Positions 57,387 through 64,000 of a DNA stretch of 64,000 bases are shown here, one piece after another. Every line of letters begins with the position of its first letter. The stretch's first letter is position 1. This DNA is from JAXDLW01 sp050998755 (GTDB lineage Bacteria; Chloroflexota; Dormibacteria; DASZGP01), in contig JBPCPW010000045.1 in NCBI GenBank assembly GCA_050998755.1, forward strand, positions 1 through 64,000. Reading direction: 5' to 3'. A program made the position numbers and the translations under genes. A model generated the notes under the pieces. That model did no database searches, was not told where the DNA came from, and worked only from the letters and a program-made list of their open reading frames with translations.

Positions 57387-59966
57387 ATGAAAGCGGTTGT
57401 CGGCACCGCACTCGCTACTGTGGCCTTCGGGGCGTCCGCGCTGTTTCCGCGGGCTCTAACGATGGTCTTGGCGACTGGACCTTGCGGCGACGTCGCCCAA
57501 CGACCCTGGTGCGACATCTCGCTGACTCCGGATCAACGCGCGGGGCTGCTGATCAAGGCGATGACGCCGGCGGAGCGGGTGAAGTTGCTCGGCGGCGACA
57601 CCGTGACCGGCGGTCCCGTTGGGCAATCCCACACCGGCGCTTCATTCGCGATCCCACGAGTGGGCATCCCTGCGATCTACTACTCCGATGGACCGGTGGG
57701 TCCGAGGCAGGGGGCCGCCACCGCCATGCCGATCCCCATGGCCCTGGCTGCCGGCTTCGACCCGGCCGCCGCATACCGCTACGCCACGGTGGTCGCCAAC
57801 GAGACGCGGGCCAAGGGAAACTCGGTGGTCTTCGGGCCCACGGTGAACATCATGCGAAACCCGCAGGGTGGGCGGACGTACGAGGCGTTCGGGGAAGACC
57901 CCTACGTCATGACGCGCACCACCGTGCCCTGGATCGAGGGCGCCCAGGCGCAGGGGGTGATGGCAGACGTCAAGCACTTCGCGGCGAACAACCAGGAGGG
58001 TCTTGGCGGCATCCCGCCAGTCCTCTCGCTGATCGGCGGGCGGCAGTTCTCCAATGACGTCATTGACGAACGCACCCTGCGGGAGATCTACCTGCCGCAG
58101 TTCGAGGCCGCGGTGAGAGAGGCCCACGTCGCCACGGTGATGTGCTCCTACAACAAGATCAACGGACCTTACAACTGCGAAAATCAACACCTCCTGACGG
58201 ACATCCTCAAGAAGGAGTGGGCGTTTCCCGGGTACGTGCTATCCGACTACGCTGCCACCCACAGCACCGCCGGATCGATCACCAATGGCCTGGATTTCGA
58301 GCCCTGGCCGTCCGACTGGTACTCGGAGAACGCGCTCAACGCGGCGCTGACCGCCGGGCAGATCACCCAGGCCCAGGTCGACTCACACGTCCTGCGGATT
58401 CTGCGCACCATGTTTCAGTTCGGTGTTTTTGACCGCGCGCCGTACCCCAACGATGACAGCAGGATCGACAAGCCCGGCCATGCGGCCGTCGCGCGTGGGA
58501 TCGAGGAATCCGCCATCACACTGCTCAAGAACCAGGCGGGCACGCTGCCGCTGAACCCCGCGAACCTTCACCGGGTGGCGGTGATCGGCCCGTACGCCAA
58601 CCGGTTTGTCACCGGCGGCGGGTCTGGACAGGTCACTGCCTTCGCCGCCGTGACCGCCCTCGACGGCATCAAGGCCAGGCTGGGACCATCCGTGATGGTG
58701 ACCTATGACGACGGCAGCAACGTGAGCGCCGCGACCGCCGATGCCGCTGCCGCCGACCGCGTAATCGTCGTGGTTGGCGACGTTGACACCGAGGGTCAGG
58801 ATCGGGGATGCCTTGATCTCAACTGCCCCCTGGACGCCGAGAACGCCCTCGCGTTCGCATGCTCGTCCGCCTGTCCGCCCAACGGTACCAACGAGGACGG
58901 TCTGATCAGCTCCGTGGCCGCCGCCAACCCCCGGACCACTGTTGTGCTGGAAACCAGCGGACCGGTGCTCACCCCGTGGCGTGACCAGGTACCCGCGATC
59001 GTCGAAGCGTGGTACCCGGGGGAGCAGGGTGGCACCGCCATCGCCAGGGTCCTCTTTGGTGACGTCAACCCCAGTGGCCGCCTGCCGGCTACCTTCCCCA
59101 AGCTGGCGACCGACACCCCGACGGGCAACGACCTGTCCCGGTACCCCGGCCTGGACGAGAACGTGGCCTACACCGAAGGGGTATTCGTCGGCTATCGCTG
59201 GTATGACGCCAACAACATCGAGCCCGCGTTCACCTTCGGCTCCGGCCTGTCCTACACCAGCTTTGGCTACAGCGGGCTGCGGATCCAGCCGAGTACCGTG
59301 AGTGGTGCGGTCGCGACCGTAAGCCTTACGGTGACCAATACCGGGGCGCGCCCGGGGAGCGTCATTCCCCAGCTCTACCTGCACCTGCCGTCGCCGTCTC
59401 CAGGCGTCCCACAGCCGCCCAAACAGCTGCGTGGCTACTCGCGGGTCAACCTCGCCCCGGGGCGGCAGGCGACGGTCAGTTTCCCCCTCGACGAGCGCGC
59501 CTTCTCTTACTGGGACGTGGTCAGCCACTCATGGAAGGTGACGCCCGGGTGCTACGCGGTCCTGGCGGGTGATTCCTCGCGGCAACTCCCCCTGTCAGGC
59601 ACCATCTCCCGAGACAGCACTGCCTGCGGACCGGGTGCGGTGGCGATCGGCCCGCTGACGACCGCGACCATCCGCAGGGTCCTCCCCAACACCGGGACAA
59701 CGGGGTTGGCTGCGCGCGCGCTACTGGTCGCGGTGGCGGGGATGGTGGTGGCGGCAGTGACCCTCCTGGGACTGCGGCGTCGGGTTAGGGTGCGGTATGC
59801 CGGGCGCGCCTGGCCACTCCCCGGAGCTGAAGGATACGAGCGGCGCCGGCGGACAGGACCACCACCGCCCCGATCATCATCGCGAACAGCAGGCCGATGG
59901 CGAGCGGCAAGCGCCCGTGGAAAAACAGGAACGAAACCTCCACGCTCTGGGGGTTCTGCAGGATGA
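57387..59966 (+). CDS. GH3 glycosidase with LPNTG cell-wall anchor
   Basis: An 859-residue secreted family 3 glycoside hydrolase. Signal peptide, TIM-barrel domain with KHFAANNQE and nucleophile Asp287 (VLSDYAATHS), the alpha/beta sandwich domain (HRVAVIGPYA) and a fibronectin-III-like domain (TVSLTVTNTGARPGS). A sortase signal follows: LPNTG at 766-770, a membrane span and RRRVRVR. After it the frame runs on about 60 Arg/Pro-rich residues over the convergent lapA-like gene, suggesting loss of the original stop. ATG at 57387 or GTG at 57381. Likely trims beta-glucosides or xylosides at the cell surface. Confidence 0.9.
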   Translation: MKAVVGTALATVAFGASALFPRALTMVLATGPCGDVAQRPWCDISLTPDQRAGLLIKAMTPAERVKLLGGDTVTGGPVGQSHTGASFAIPRVGIPAIYYSDGPVGPRQGAATAMPIPMALAAGFDPAAAYRYATVVANETRAKGNSVVFGPTVNIMRNPQGGRTYEAFGEDPYVMTRTTVPWIEGAQAQGVMADVKHFAANNQEGLGGIPPVLSLIGGRQFSNDVIDERTLREIYLPQFEAAVREAHVATVMCSYNKINGPYNCENQHLLTDILKKEWAFPGYVLSDYAATHSTAGSITNGLDFEPWPSDWYSENALNAALTAGQITQAQVDSHVLRILRTMFQFGVFDRAPYPNDDSRIDKPGHAAVARGIEESAITLLKNQAGTLPLNPANLHRVAVIGPYANRFVTGGGSGQVTAFAAVTALDGIKARLGPSVMVTYDDGSNVSAATADAAAADRVIVVVGDVDTEGQDRGCLDLNCPLDAENALAFACSSACPPNGTNEDGLISSVAAANPRTTVVLETSGPVLTPWRDQVPAIVEAWYPGEQGGTAIARVLFGDVNPSGRLPATFPKLATDTPTGNDLSRYPGLDENVAYTEGVFVGYRWYDANNIEPAFTFGSGLSYTSFGYSGLRIQPSTVSGAVATVSLTVTNTGARPGSVIPQLYLHLPSPSPGVPQPPKQLRGYSRVNLAPGRQATVSFPLDERAFSYWDVVSHSWKVTPGCYAVLAGDSSRQLPLSGTISRDSTACGPGAVAIGPLTTATIRRVLPNTGTTGLAARALLVAVAGMVVAAVTLLGLRRRVRVRYAGRAWPLPGAEGYERRRRTGPPPPRSSSRTAGRWRAASARGKTGTKPPRSGGSAG

Positions 59967-60084
59967 AGACGAGGATCGCGACCAGGCCGATGATGGCGAC
60001 GGCAAGAGCGGTCCAGACGCCGCTCAGTCGTGTGCCGCGCTCCCCCGGCAGCGGTTCAGACTCGGCGGCTGATTCTTCGACCAT
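59785..60084 (-). CDS. LapA-domain (DUF1049) membrane protein
   Basis: A 99-residue protein with two membrane spans. FILQNPQSVEVSFLFFHGRLPLAIGL is the LapA/DUF1049 signature. In E. coli LapA helps control LPS synthesis, but in monoderms the role is unknown. ATG at 60084; a TTG at 60108 would lengthen it by 8 residues. A CATAAT -10 precedes it on the minus strand. The 3' 182 nt are overlapped by the GH3 frame from the other strand. Confidence 0.85.
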   Translation of the reverse strand: MVEESAAESEPLPGERGTRLSGVWTALAVAIIGLVAILVFILQNPQSVEVSFLFFHGRLPLAIGLLFAMMIGAVVVLSAGAARILQLRGVARRARHTAP

Positions 60085-60192
60085 CGTGGCTTGAATTATG
60101 CTCGCCAAAGGTACGGGGAGGAGTAATCAGCTATGACCCAGCCCGCCGCCACGACGGCGCCTGGGCGCCATACGGCTGCCGTTCCTTCGGCG

Positions 60193-60639
60193 CTAGCCCG
60201 GCGCCCCGGGCGGGACGAGCTCGATTAACGCTCGTCGCTCTTCGGGCAAGATCTGCTTGCCGTGCCAGACGCCCTCGTTGAGGATGATCTCCAGGTCGGG
60301 ATCGACCGCGGCGAAGAGCACGTCCGTCGGCAGCCCGACGTAGGGGACCTGGGCGGCGCCGATCGCCGCCCGCAACCTTTCCAGTGAGGTGAAGACATGG
60401 ACGCGCTGGTCCTCCCCGCGCGGCCAGAGCACAAGCCTGTCGCCGGGCTCGGCGCTGACGCTGCCCTCCTTCACCTTCCCTTCCACGGTTTCCATGCGTC
60501 CCACCAGGAAAAGGTTCGATTCCATCAGGGAGCGGTAGAACGCGGCGCCGGAGGCGGGGTCGTCGGCCGCGTGGAGCAGCGACTCCTCCAGCTCGTTCAG
60601 TGGCTCCTGGGAGATAACGCTGCGCTTCGATTTGCCCAC
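60193..60639 (-). CDS. SseB-like protein
   Basis: A 148-residue protein matching the SseB N-terminal domain: NELEESLLHAADDPASGAAF, FYRSLMESNLFLVG, GDRLVLWPRGEDQRVHVFTS and LPTDVLFAAVDPDLEIILNE. SseB family members have poorly defined roles. GTG at 60639 gives the expected N-terminus. Divergent from the small acidic gene. Confidence 0.75.
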   Translation of the reverse strand: MGKSKRSVISQEPLNELEESLLHAADDPASGAAFYRSLMESNLFLVGRMETVEGKVKEGSVSAEPGDRLVLWPRGEDQRVHVFTSLERLRAAIGAAQVPYVGLPTDVLFAAVDPDLEIILNEGVWHGKQILPEERRALIELVPPGAPG

Positions 60640-60763
60640 GTGCCAAGTATCCCCGGTTCGTCCCCATCGCAGGCGCACCCAGTCCGTCCGGCATGGTTTC
60701 CTCCGCAGGAGGGTGCGCGAGGCCATACTGGGTCTACAACAGCGGGACACATGGAGGCAGCCG

Positions 60764-60985
60764 ATGGCAGACGACCAGGACAACCCAGATCCGACTCACA
60801 TTCCAGGCACCCGTCAGGGAAACGAGGTTGGCCTCGACAAGAAAGAGGGGAAGGAGGCAGGCCGCGAGAAGGCCGGCACCAGCGGTGCCGATCGGCCGGC
60901 CGGGACCTCGACAACGCGCGATTCGACGGGTGTGAACCCACAGGATCCGATCGATCCCGAGATGCCCGACTTCCCGAGCCCGTAA
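60764..60985 (+). CDS. Small hydrophilic disordered protein
   Basis: 73 residues, almost without hydrophobic residues, rich in Gly, Asp, Lys, Thr and Pro (NEVGLDKKEGKEAGREKAG). The composition resembles small stress or desiccation proteins, but I recognise no family. ATG at 60764 has GGAGG at 60753-60757 and a possible -10 CATACT at 60724-60729. Confidence 0.65.
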   Translation: MADDQDNPDPTHIPGTRQGNEVGLDKKEGKEAGREKAGTSGADRPAGTSTTRDSTGVNPQDPIDPEMPDFPSP

Positions 60986-60992
60986 TCACGAC

Positions 60993-61022
60993 GAGGCCGG
61001 CTGAGACCTCTCAGCCGGCCTC
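60993..61022. terminator. Bidirectional terminator hairpin
   Basis: GAGGCCGGCTGAG-ACCT-CTCAGCCGGCCTC, a perfect 13-bp stem with a tetraloop between convergent genes. It includes the carbonic anhydrase stop codon. The U-run is weak on both sides. Confidence 0.75.
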
Positions 61023-61526
61023 ATTGACGGGCGGCTGTGACACCTCCCGCACGTGCCCGGTGGCGACGTCTAGGATTACGCCGCGGACCACGTCGCGGTG
61101 AGGCAGAAACAGCGCCGCCCGCACACGGTCGATCGATTCCCTGACGCTGGTTTCGGCGTCGATGAAGGCGCCACCCGAGAACGGTGGCGCGATCCCCGTG
61201 GCGGCCACGGATTTGGCGTGGAAGTCTTCCTCGTCGATCTTCTCCATACCGCAGTCACTGTGGTGCATCAGCAGGATCTCACGGGTCCCGAGGTACAACT
61301 GCGACACCGCCAGCGAGCGAAGCATGTCCGGGGTTATGAGCCCGCCGGCGTTGCGCAGGATGTGGGCCTCCCCAGTTTTCAGGCCCAGCGCCTCGAGGGC
61401 CTCGATCCGTGTGTCCATGCAGGTGACCACTGCCAACTGGCGGGACGGCCGCGGGTCGCCAGGCCTGGCGGTGACAGGTCGTGCGGCGGAGGAATTGTCG
61501 GTGAGGAGCCTGTCGATGACGCCCAT
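61011..61526 (-). CDS. Beta-carbonic anhydrase
   Basis: A 171-residue zinc enzyme interconverting CO2 and bicarbonate. Zinc ligands Cys36, His89 and Cys92, with the Asp38/Arg40 dyad (CMDTR, HHSDCGM); resembles the short mycobacterial Rv1284 type. ATG at 61526. It is divergent from hypA; bicarbonate/CO2 handling next to hydrogenase genes could support carbamoyl-phosphate supply for HypF or CO2 fixation, but this is inference. Confidence 0.93.
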   Translation of the reverse strand: MGVIDRLLTDNSSAARPVTARPGDPRPSRQLAVVTCMDTRIEALEALGLKTGEAHILRNAGGLITPDMLRSLAVSQLYLGTREILLMHHSDCGMEKIDEEDFHAKSVAATGIAPPFSGGAFIDAETSVRESIDRVRAALFLPHRDVVRGVILDVATGHVREVSQPPVNEAG

Positions 61527-61606
61527 ACGGTGTGCAGATTTTATGTCTCGCGGGCGCCTGAACCGTGGTTGACTTAAGCATCGCGAGGCTGCGACCGTGG
61601 TCGGCA

Positions 61607-61954
61607 ATGCACGAGCTTTCCATCGCACAGAGCATCGTGGAGATGGTCGATGAGGTCGCCCATCGAGAGGGTGCCGCCCGGGTTGCGACCATCAACCTGA
61701 GGCTCGGCGCGCTGTCGAGTGTCGTGGAGGAGGCCCTGCAGTTCTCGTTCGAGCTGGTTGCCGCGGGTACCGCCGCCGAGGGGGCGCGATTGGCCGTTGA
61801 GAAGGTCGCACTGGTGATTTTTTGCCCAACCTGCGACGCTGAGCGAACCCTGTCCGCGCCGGTGTTCATATGCCCGGTATGCGGAAACCCCACCCAGTCA
61901 GTGATCTCCGGCAAGGAGTTGGAGGTAACGTCGGTTGAGCTTGAAAACGACTAA
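61607..61954 (+). CDS. hypA: Hydrogenase nickel chaperone HypA
   Basis: A 115-residue nickel-insertion protein. It starts MHELSIAQSIV with the Ni-binding His2, and the zinc site is Cys73-x2-Cys76 and Cys89-x2-Cys92. ATG at 61607 is required because the MHE N-terminus is functional. It delivers nickel with HypB to the [NiFe]-hydrogenase large subunit. Overlaps hypB by 20 nt. Confidence 0.96.
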   Translation: MHELSIAQSIVEMVDEVAHREGAARVATINLRLGALSSVVEEALQFSFELVAAGTAAEGARLAVEKVALVIFCPTCDAERTLSAPVFICPVCGNPTQSVISGKELEVTSVELEND

Positions 61955-62636
61955 CCCGCCGCGGATTGTCGATATCCGCCGGCGTGTGTTCGAGAAGAAC
62001 GACCTGCTCGCTCGGTCGTTGCGGCAGCAATTTCTGGCTGACGGCGTCTTCGCAATCAACCTGCTGTCGAGCCCCGGGTCGGGAAAGACGACCCTACTCG
62101 AGCACACCCTCAAGTCGCTCTCAGGTGACCGCCGTGTGGCCGCCCTGGTCGGCGACCTGGCCACCGACAACGACGCCAATCGTCTGGCGCGCTCCGGTGC
62201 CCCGGTGCGGCAGATCACCACAGGCACCAGCTGCCACCTCGAGGCACAGATGATAGGGACCGCCCTCGCGGGTTGGGACCCGGGACCCCTCGACATCCTC
62301 TTCATTGAGAACGTCGGTAACCTCGTCTGCCCCGCGGATTACGACCTCGGTGAGCAACTGCGGGTCGTCCTGCTATCGGTAACGGAAGGGGAAGACAAAC
62401 CCCTCAAATACCCCCCGATATTCCACAGCGCCGACCTCGCGCTGGTCACCAAGGTCGACCTCGCCGAGGCCGTGCGGTTCGATCGCGATGCGGCCCACGC
62501 GGCGATCCAATCCGTCCATCCCGGGATGGCTGTGATCGAGTTGTCTGCGCGCAGCGGCCAGGGCATGGGTGAGTGGCTGGATTACATCCGTGCCCGTCAG
62601 TCCCGAGACCAGAGCGCGCGCGACGGGAACGGCTGA
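61935..62636 (+). CDS. hypB: Hydrogenase maturation GTPase HypB
   Basis: A 233-residue SIMIBI GTPase. P-loop NLLSSPGSGKTTLLE (Lys51), DLATDNDANRL, metal-site Cys100-His101 (GTSCHLEAQM) and Cys132 (ENVGNLVCPADYDLG). No N-terminal His-rich stretch or CxxCGC motif, so it is the basic form without nickel storage. TTG start at 61935 within hypA. Works with HypA in nickel loading. Confidence 0.95.
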   Translation: MSLKTTNPPRIVDIRRRVFEKNDLLARSLRQQFLADGVFAINLLSSPGSGKTTLLEHTLKSLSGDRRVAALVGDLATDNDANRLARSGAPVRQITTGTSCHLEAQMIGTALAGWDPGPLDILFIENVGNLVCPADYDLGEQLRVVLLSVTEGEDKPLKYPPIFHSADLALVTKVDLAEAVRFDRDAAHAAIQSVHPGMAVIELSARSGQGMGEWLDYIRARQSRDQSARDGNG

Positions 62637-62649
62637 TATAACGGGGGGT

Positions 62650-63471
62650 ATGGACTTCGACCGGCCGGCCCAGGCCGTCGCCCCATCCAGCGTGGTACCT
62701 GAGGTCAGCGGCGCGCTGCTGTTCAGCCACTACGCATACCCTCCAAACAAGCTCGGCTACTGCGGGCCGGACGACGCCCAGAGCTTGCTGGAATACGGTG
62801 CTTCGGGCACCGTGGACGCCGGTCTTGGGACGCTGGCACGGGGCTTCAGCGGGGCGTGGCCGTACCTCGAGTTGATCGCCCGTGCGACGGGCATCGCCGA
62901 CCCCCTCGACCGCCGGGTCGTGGAGGCCTACTGGGTAGGCAATCCGCTGCTCGAGCAGGTCGACATGACACTTTTCGGCAACTCATTGATGGACCGCTTC
63001 CGCCCCCGTACCGGGAAAAATTGGAACCACCTCGCCGAGGCCATCCCAGAGGGCGCCGTGCCGCACCACAACTTCCACGTCTTCGGCGTCTACCCGTGGG
63101 TGGGCCTGCTCACTCACGAAAAGAGTGAGCAGCCCTTGCTGGTGCTGGAGAAATGCCGGATCCGCTGGGGACAGGTGGAGGGCGTGGTCGGCGACCAGGT
63201 GACCGTGCGCTCCCAACCGCTGACCTGGAACGGCCGCACGCTGAGTCTCGGCGAGCCCCGCTCGGAAACCGTTGCCCAGGGCGTCGCCGGCGTCGGGTTC
63301 GTCCATGAGCTGCGGCCCGGCGAGTGGGTCTCGCTGCATTGGGACTGGGTGTGCGACAGGCTCACCCGGCGCCAGCTCTCGACCCTGCGCTATTACACCC
63401 AGCAGCAGCTGCTGGTGACCAACCAGCGCGTCGCGCACCCGGCGCCCGCTGCGATCCTGGGCACGAGTTAG
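62650..63471 (+). CDS. DUF6390-like protein linked to hydrogenase
   Basis: A 273-residue soluble protein beginning after hypB by 13 nt. It carries YAYPPNKLGYCGPDD, FSGAWPYLELIARATGIADP, and several conserved His near the centre (VPHHNFHVFGVYPWVG). From memory this matches a family (DUF6390) seen beside [NiFe]-hydrogenase maturation genes in Actinomycetota. Co-transcription with hypAB supports a maturation or assembly role. Catalysis unknown. Confidence 0.7.
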   Translation: MDFDRPAQAVAPSSVVPEVSGALLFSHYAYPPNKLGYCGPDDAQSLLEYGASGTVDAGLGTLARGFSGAWPYLELIARATGIADPLDRRVVEAYWVGNPLLEQVDMTLFGNSLMDRFRPRTGKNWNHLAEAIPEGAVPHHNFHVFGVYPWVGLLTHEKSEQPLLVLEKCRIRWGQVEGVVGDQVTVRSQPLTWNGRTLSLGEPRSETVAQGVAGVGFVHELRPGEWVSLHWDWVCDRLTRRQLSTLRYYTQQQLLVTNQRVAHPAPAAILGTS

Positions 63472-63486
63472 GGCCCGGAGGGCCCT
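63470..63486. terminator. Hairpin between convergent genes
   Basis: AGGGCCC-GGA-GGGCCCT, a perfect 7-bp stem that spans the stop codons of both convergent genes. There is no U-run. Confidence 0.55.
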
Positions 63487-64000
63487 TAGGAGCCGACCGG
63501 CAGCAGCCACCCGCGGTCCAGGCGCCAGCTGACCTCCTCACCCAGGGCGGCCCGGGGCGGCCCATCGTGCCTGACCACCAGGTTGCCGGCGCTCGTGTGA
63601 ACCTCGTGGTCGGTGTGCGGACCATGAAATCCGACCGCTGTGACCGTGCCTTGCAGTGGCCCGCCAAGCGATGCCCAGCCAGGTCGGACGGCAAGCTGCC
63701 GTGACCCGGGTTCGGGTGGACCGTCGACCGGGATTCGAACCCCGTCGATCTGTGCCAAGTTTCCTGTCTCCAACTCGACGTCGAGGACAGACACTGCCCC
63801 GGTCAGGGCGGCGACGGAACCGGTCGCGGGTCGCTCGTAGACATCCTCGGGCCGGCCCACCTGGGCCAGCCGCCCAGCCACCAGGACCGCCACGATGTCG
63901 GCCACCGAGAGCGCATCAGTAGCCTCGTGGGTGGTGTACACAGCCGCGGCCCTGCCGGCGCGGCGGCCGGACTCGATGAGTCCCCGGGCGACCTGGCGCA
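63486..64000 (-). CDS. ABC transporter ATPase with TOBE domain, cut by window edge
   Basis: The C-terminal part of a MalK/PotA/UgpC-like ABC ATPase. The frame enters from the right edge (RQVARGLIESGRRAGRAAA) and continues with the switch His in VYTTHEATDALSVADIVAVL and the typical GRLAQVGRPEDVYERPAT. A TOBE-like beta-domain follows (GVRIPVDGPP, QLAVRPGWASL). The Walker motifs lie outside. Probably an importer of sugar, polyamine, iron or oxyanion. Confidence 0.85.
   Translation of the reverse strand, partial: RQVARGLIESGRRAGRAAAVYTTHEATDALSVADIVAVLVAGRLAQVGRPEDVYERPATGSVAALTGAVSVLDVELETGNLAQIDGVRIPVDGPPEPGSRQLAVRPGWASLGGPLQGTVTAVGFHGPHTDHEVHTSAGNLVVRHDGPPRAALGEEVSWRLDRGWLLPVGS

Noticed and set aside
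63730..63752. tRNA-like T-arm (ggattcgaacccc) on the minus strand
   Set aside because: No acceptor, D- or anticodon arm around it, one stem mismatch, and it is inside a good ABC ATPase coding frame.

Overview
The window is GC-rich DNA from a bacterium that looks like a monoderm of the Terrabacteria, most plausibly Candidatus Dormibacterota (AD3) or a close Chloroflexota/Actinomycetota-side relative. This is inferred from gene content and not from any search. Supporting signs: the division cluster keeps ftsA together with the DUF1290 small basic protein, there are no outer-membrane genes, proteins with C-terminal LPxTG-type sorting signals are present, CoaBC is actinobacterial-like, GTG/TTG starts are frequent, and [NiFe]-hydrogenase maturation genes sit beside a DUF6390-type protein.

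Layout. 1-2.1 kb: a histidine kinase/Rcp1-type regulator pair cut by the left edge, followed by frame-scrambled debris of a second signalling gene and a PPOX-type flavoprotein. 2.3-11.2 kb: accessory metabolism (acyl-CoA dehydrogenase, DinB-fold proteins, a secreted phosphoesterase lipoprotein, an SRPBCC protein with a histone-H1-like tail, hydrolases, a truncated MMPL transporter next to its TetR regulator, an EamA exporter). 11.2-17.2 kb: tRNA-Leu(UAG), rsgA, a PAP2/R2lox/DedA run, a DUF4395-thioredoxin pair and a RecB-type Fe-S nuclease. 17.2-24.1 kb: first copy of a ~545-bp inverted-repeat-bounded element, lipid enzymes, trpD coupled to a GH1 glycosidase, a DUF3467 protein, trmK and rnhA. 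24.1-24.5 kb: RNase P RNA on the minus strand.

24.7-40.6 kb is the division and cell-wall (dcw) cluster mraZ-rsmH-ftsL-ftsI-murF-mraY-ftsW-murG-murC-murB-ddl-ftsQ-sbp-ftsA-ftsZ. It starts with a clear promoter and 10-bp-spaced MraZ boxes, runs through ATGA/GTGA/TGATG overlaps, and ends in a perfect 24-bp palindrome. murE and murD are missing from it. 41.3-53.8 kb is a second housekeeping run: nrdR, pgeF, yggS, yggT, ileS (with a swapped HIGH motif), a DksA-like protein, lspA, rluD, gmk, coaBC, an unlisted 48-residue membrane microprotein, parA and priA. sepF, divIVA and rpoZ are absent from the places they usually occupy.

53.8-60 kb is a cell-surface region: a coiled-coil CHAP hydrolase with a structured leader, the second copy of the 545-bp element, an ice-binding (DUF3494) protein with an (Ala-Ser)n stalk, a cupin, and a GH3 glycosidase with an LPNTG anchor. 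60-64 kb holds LapA-like, SseB-like, carbonic anhydrase, hypA, hypB and DUF6390-type genes, and ends inside an ABC ATPase.

The observations most worth following are the GIHH signature in IleRS, the 545-bp paired element, several apparent non-AUG starts (CTGA overlaps at 14867 and 51741, CTG/ATC at 53867-53872, and an rsmH without a usable local start), the SRPBCC-H1 fusion, the R2lox neighbourhood and the LPxTG surface proteins.
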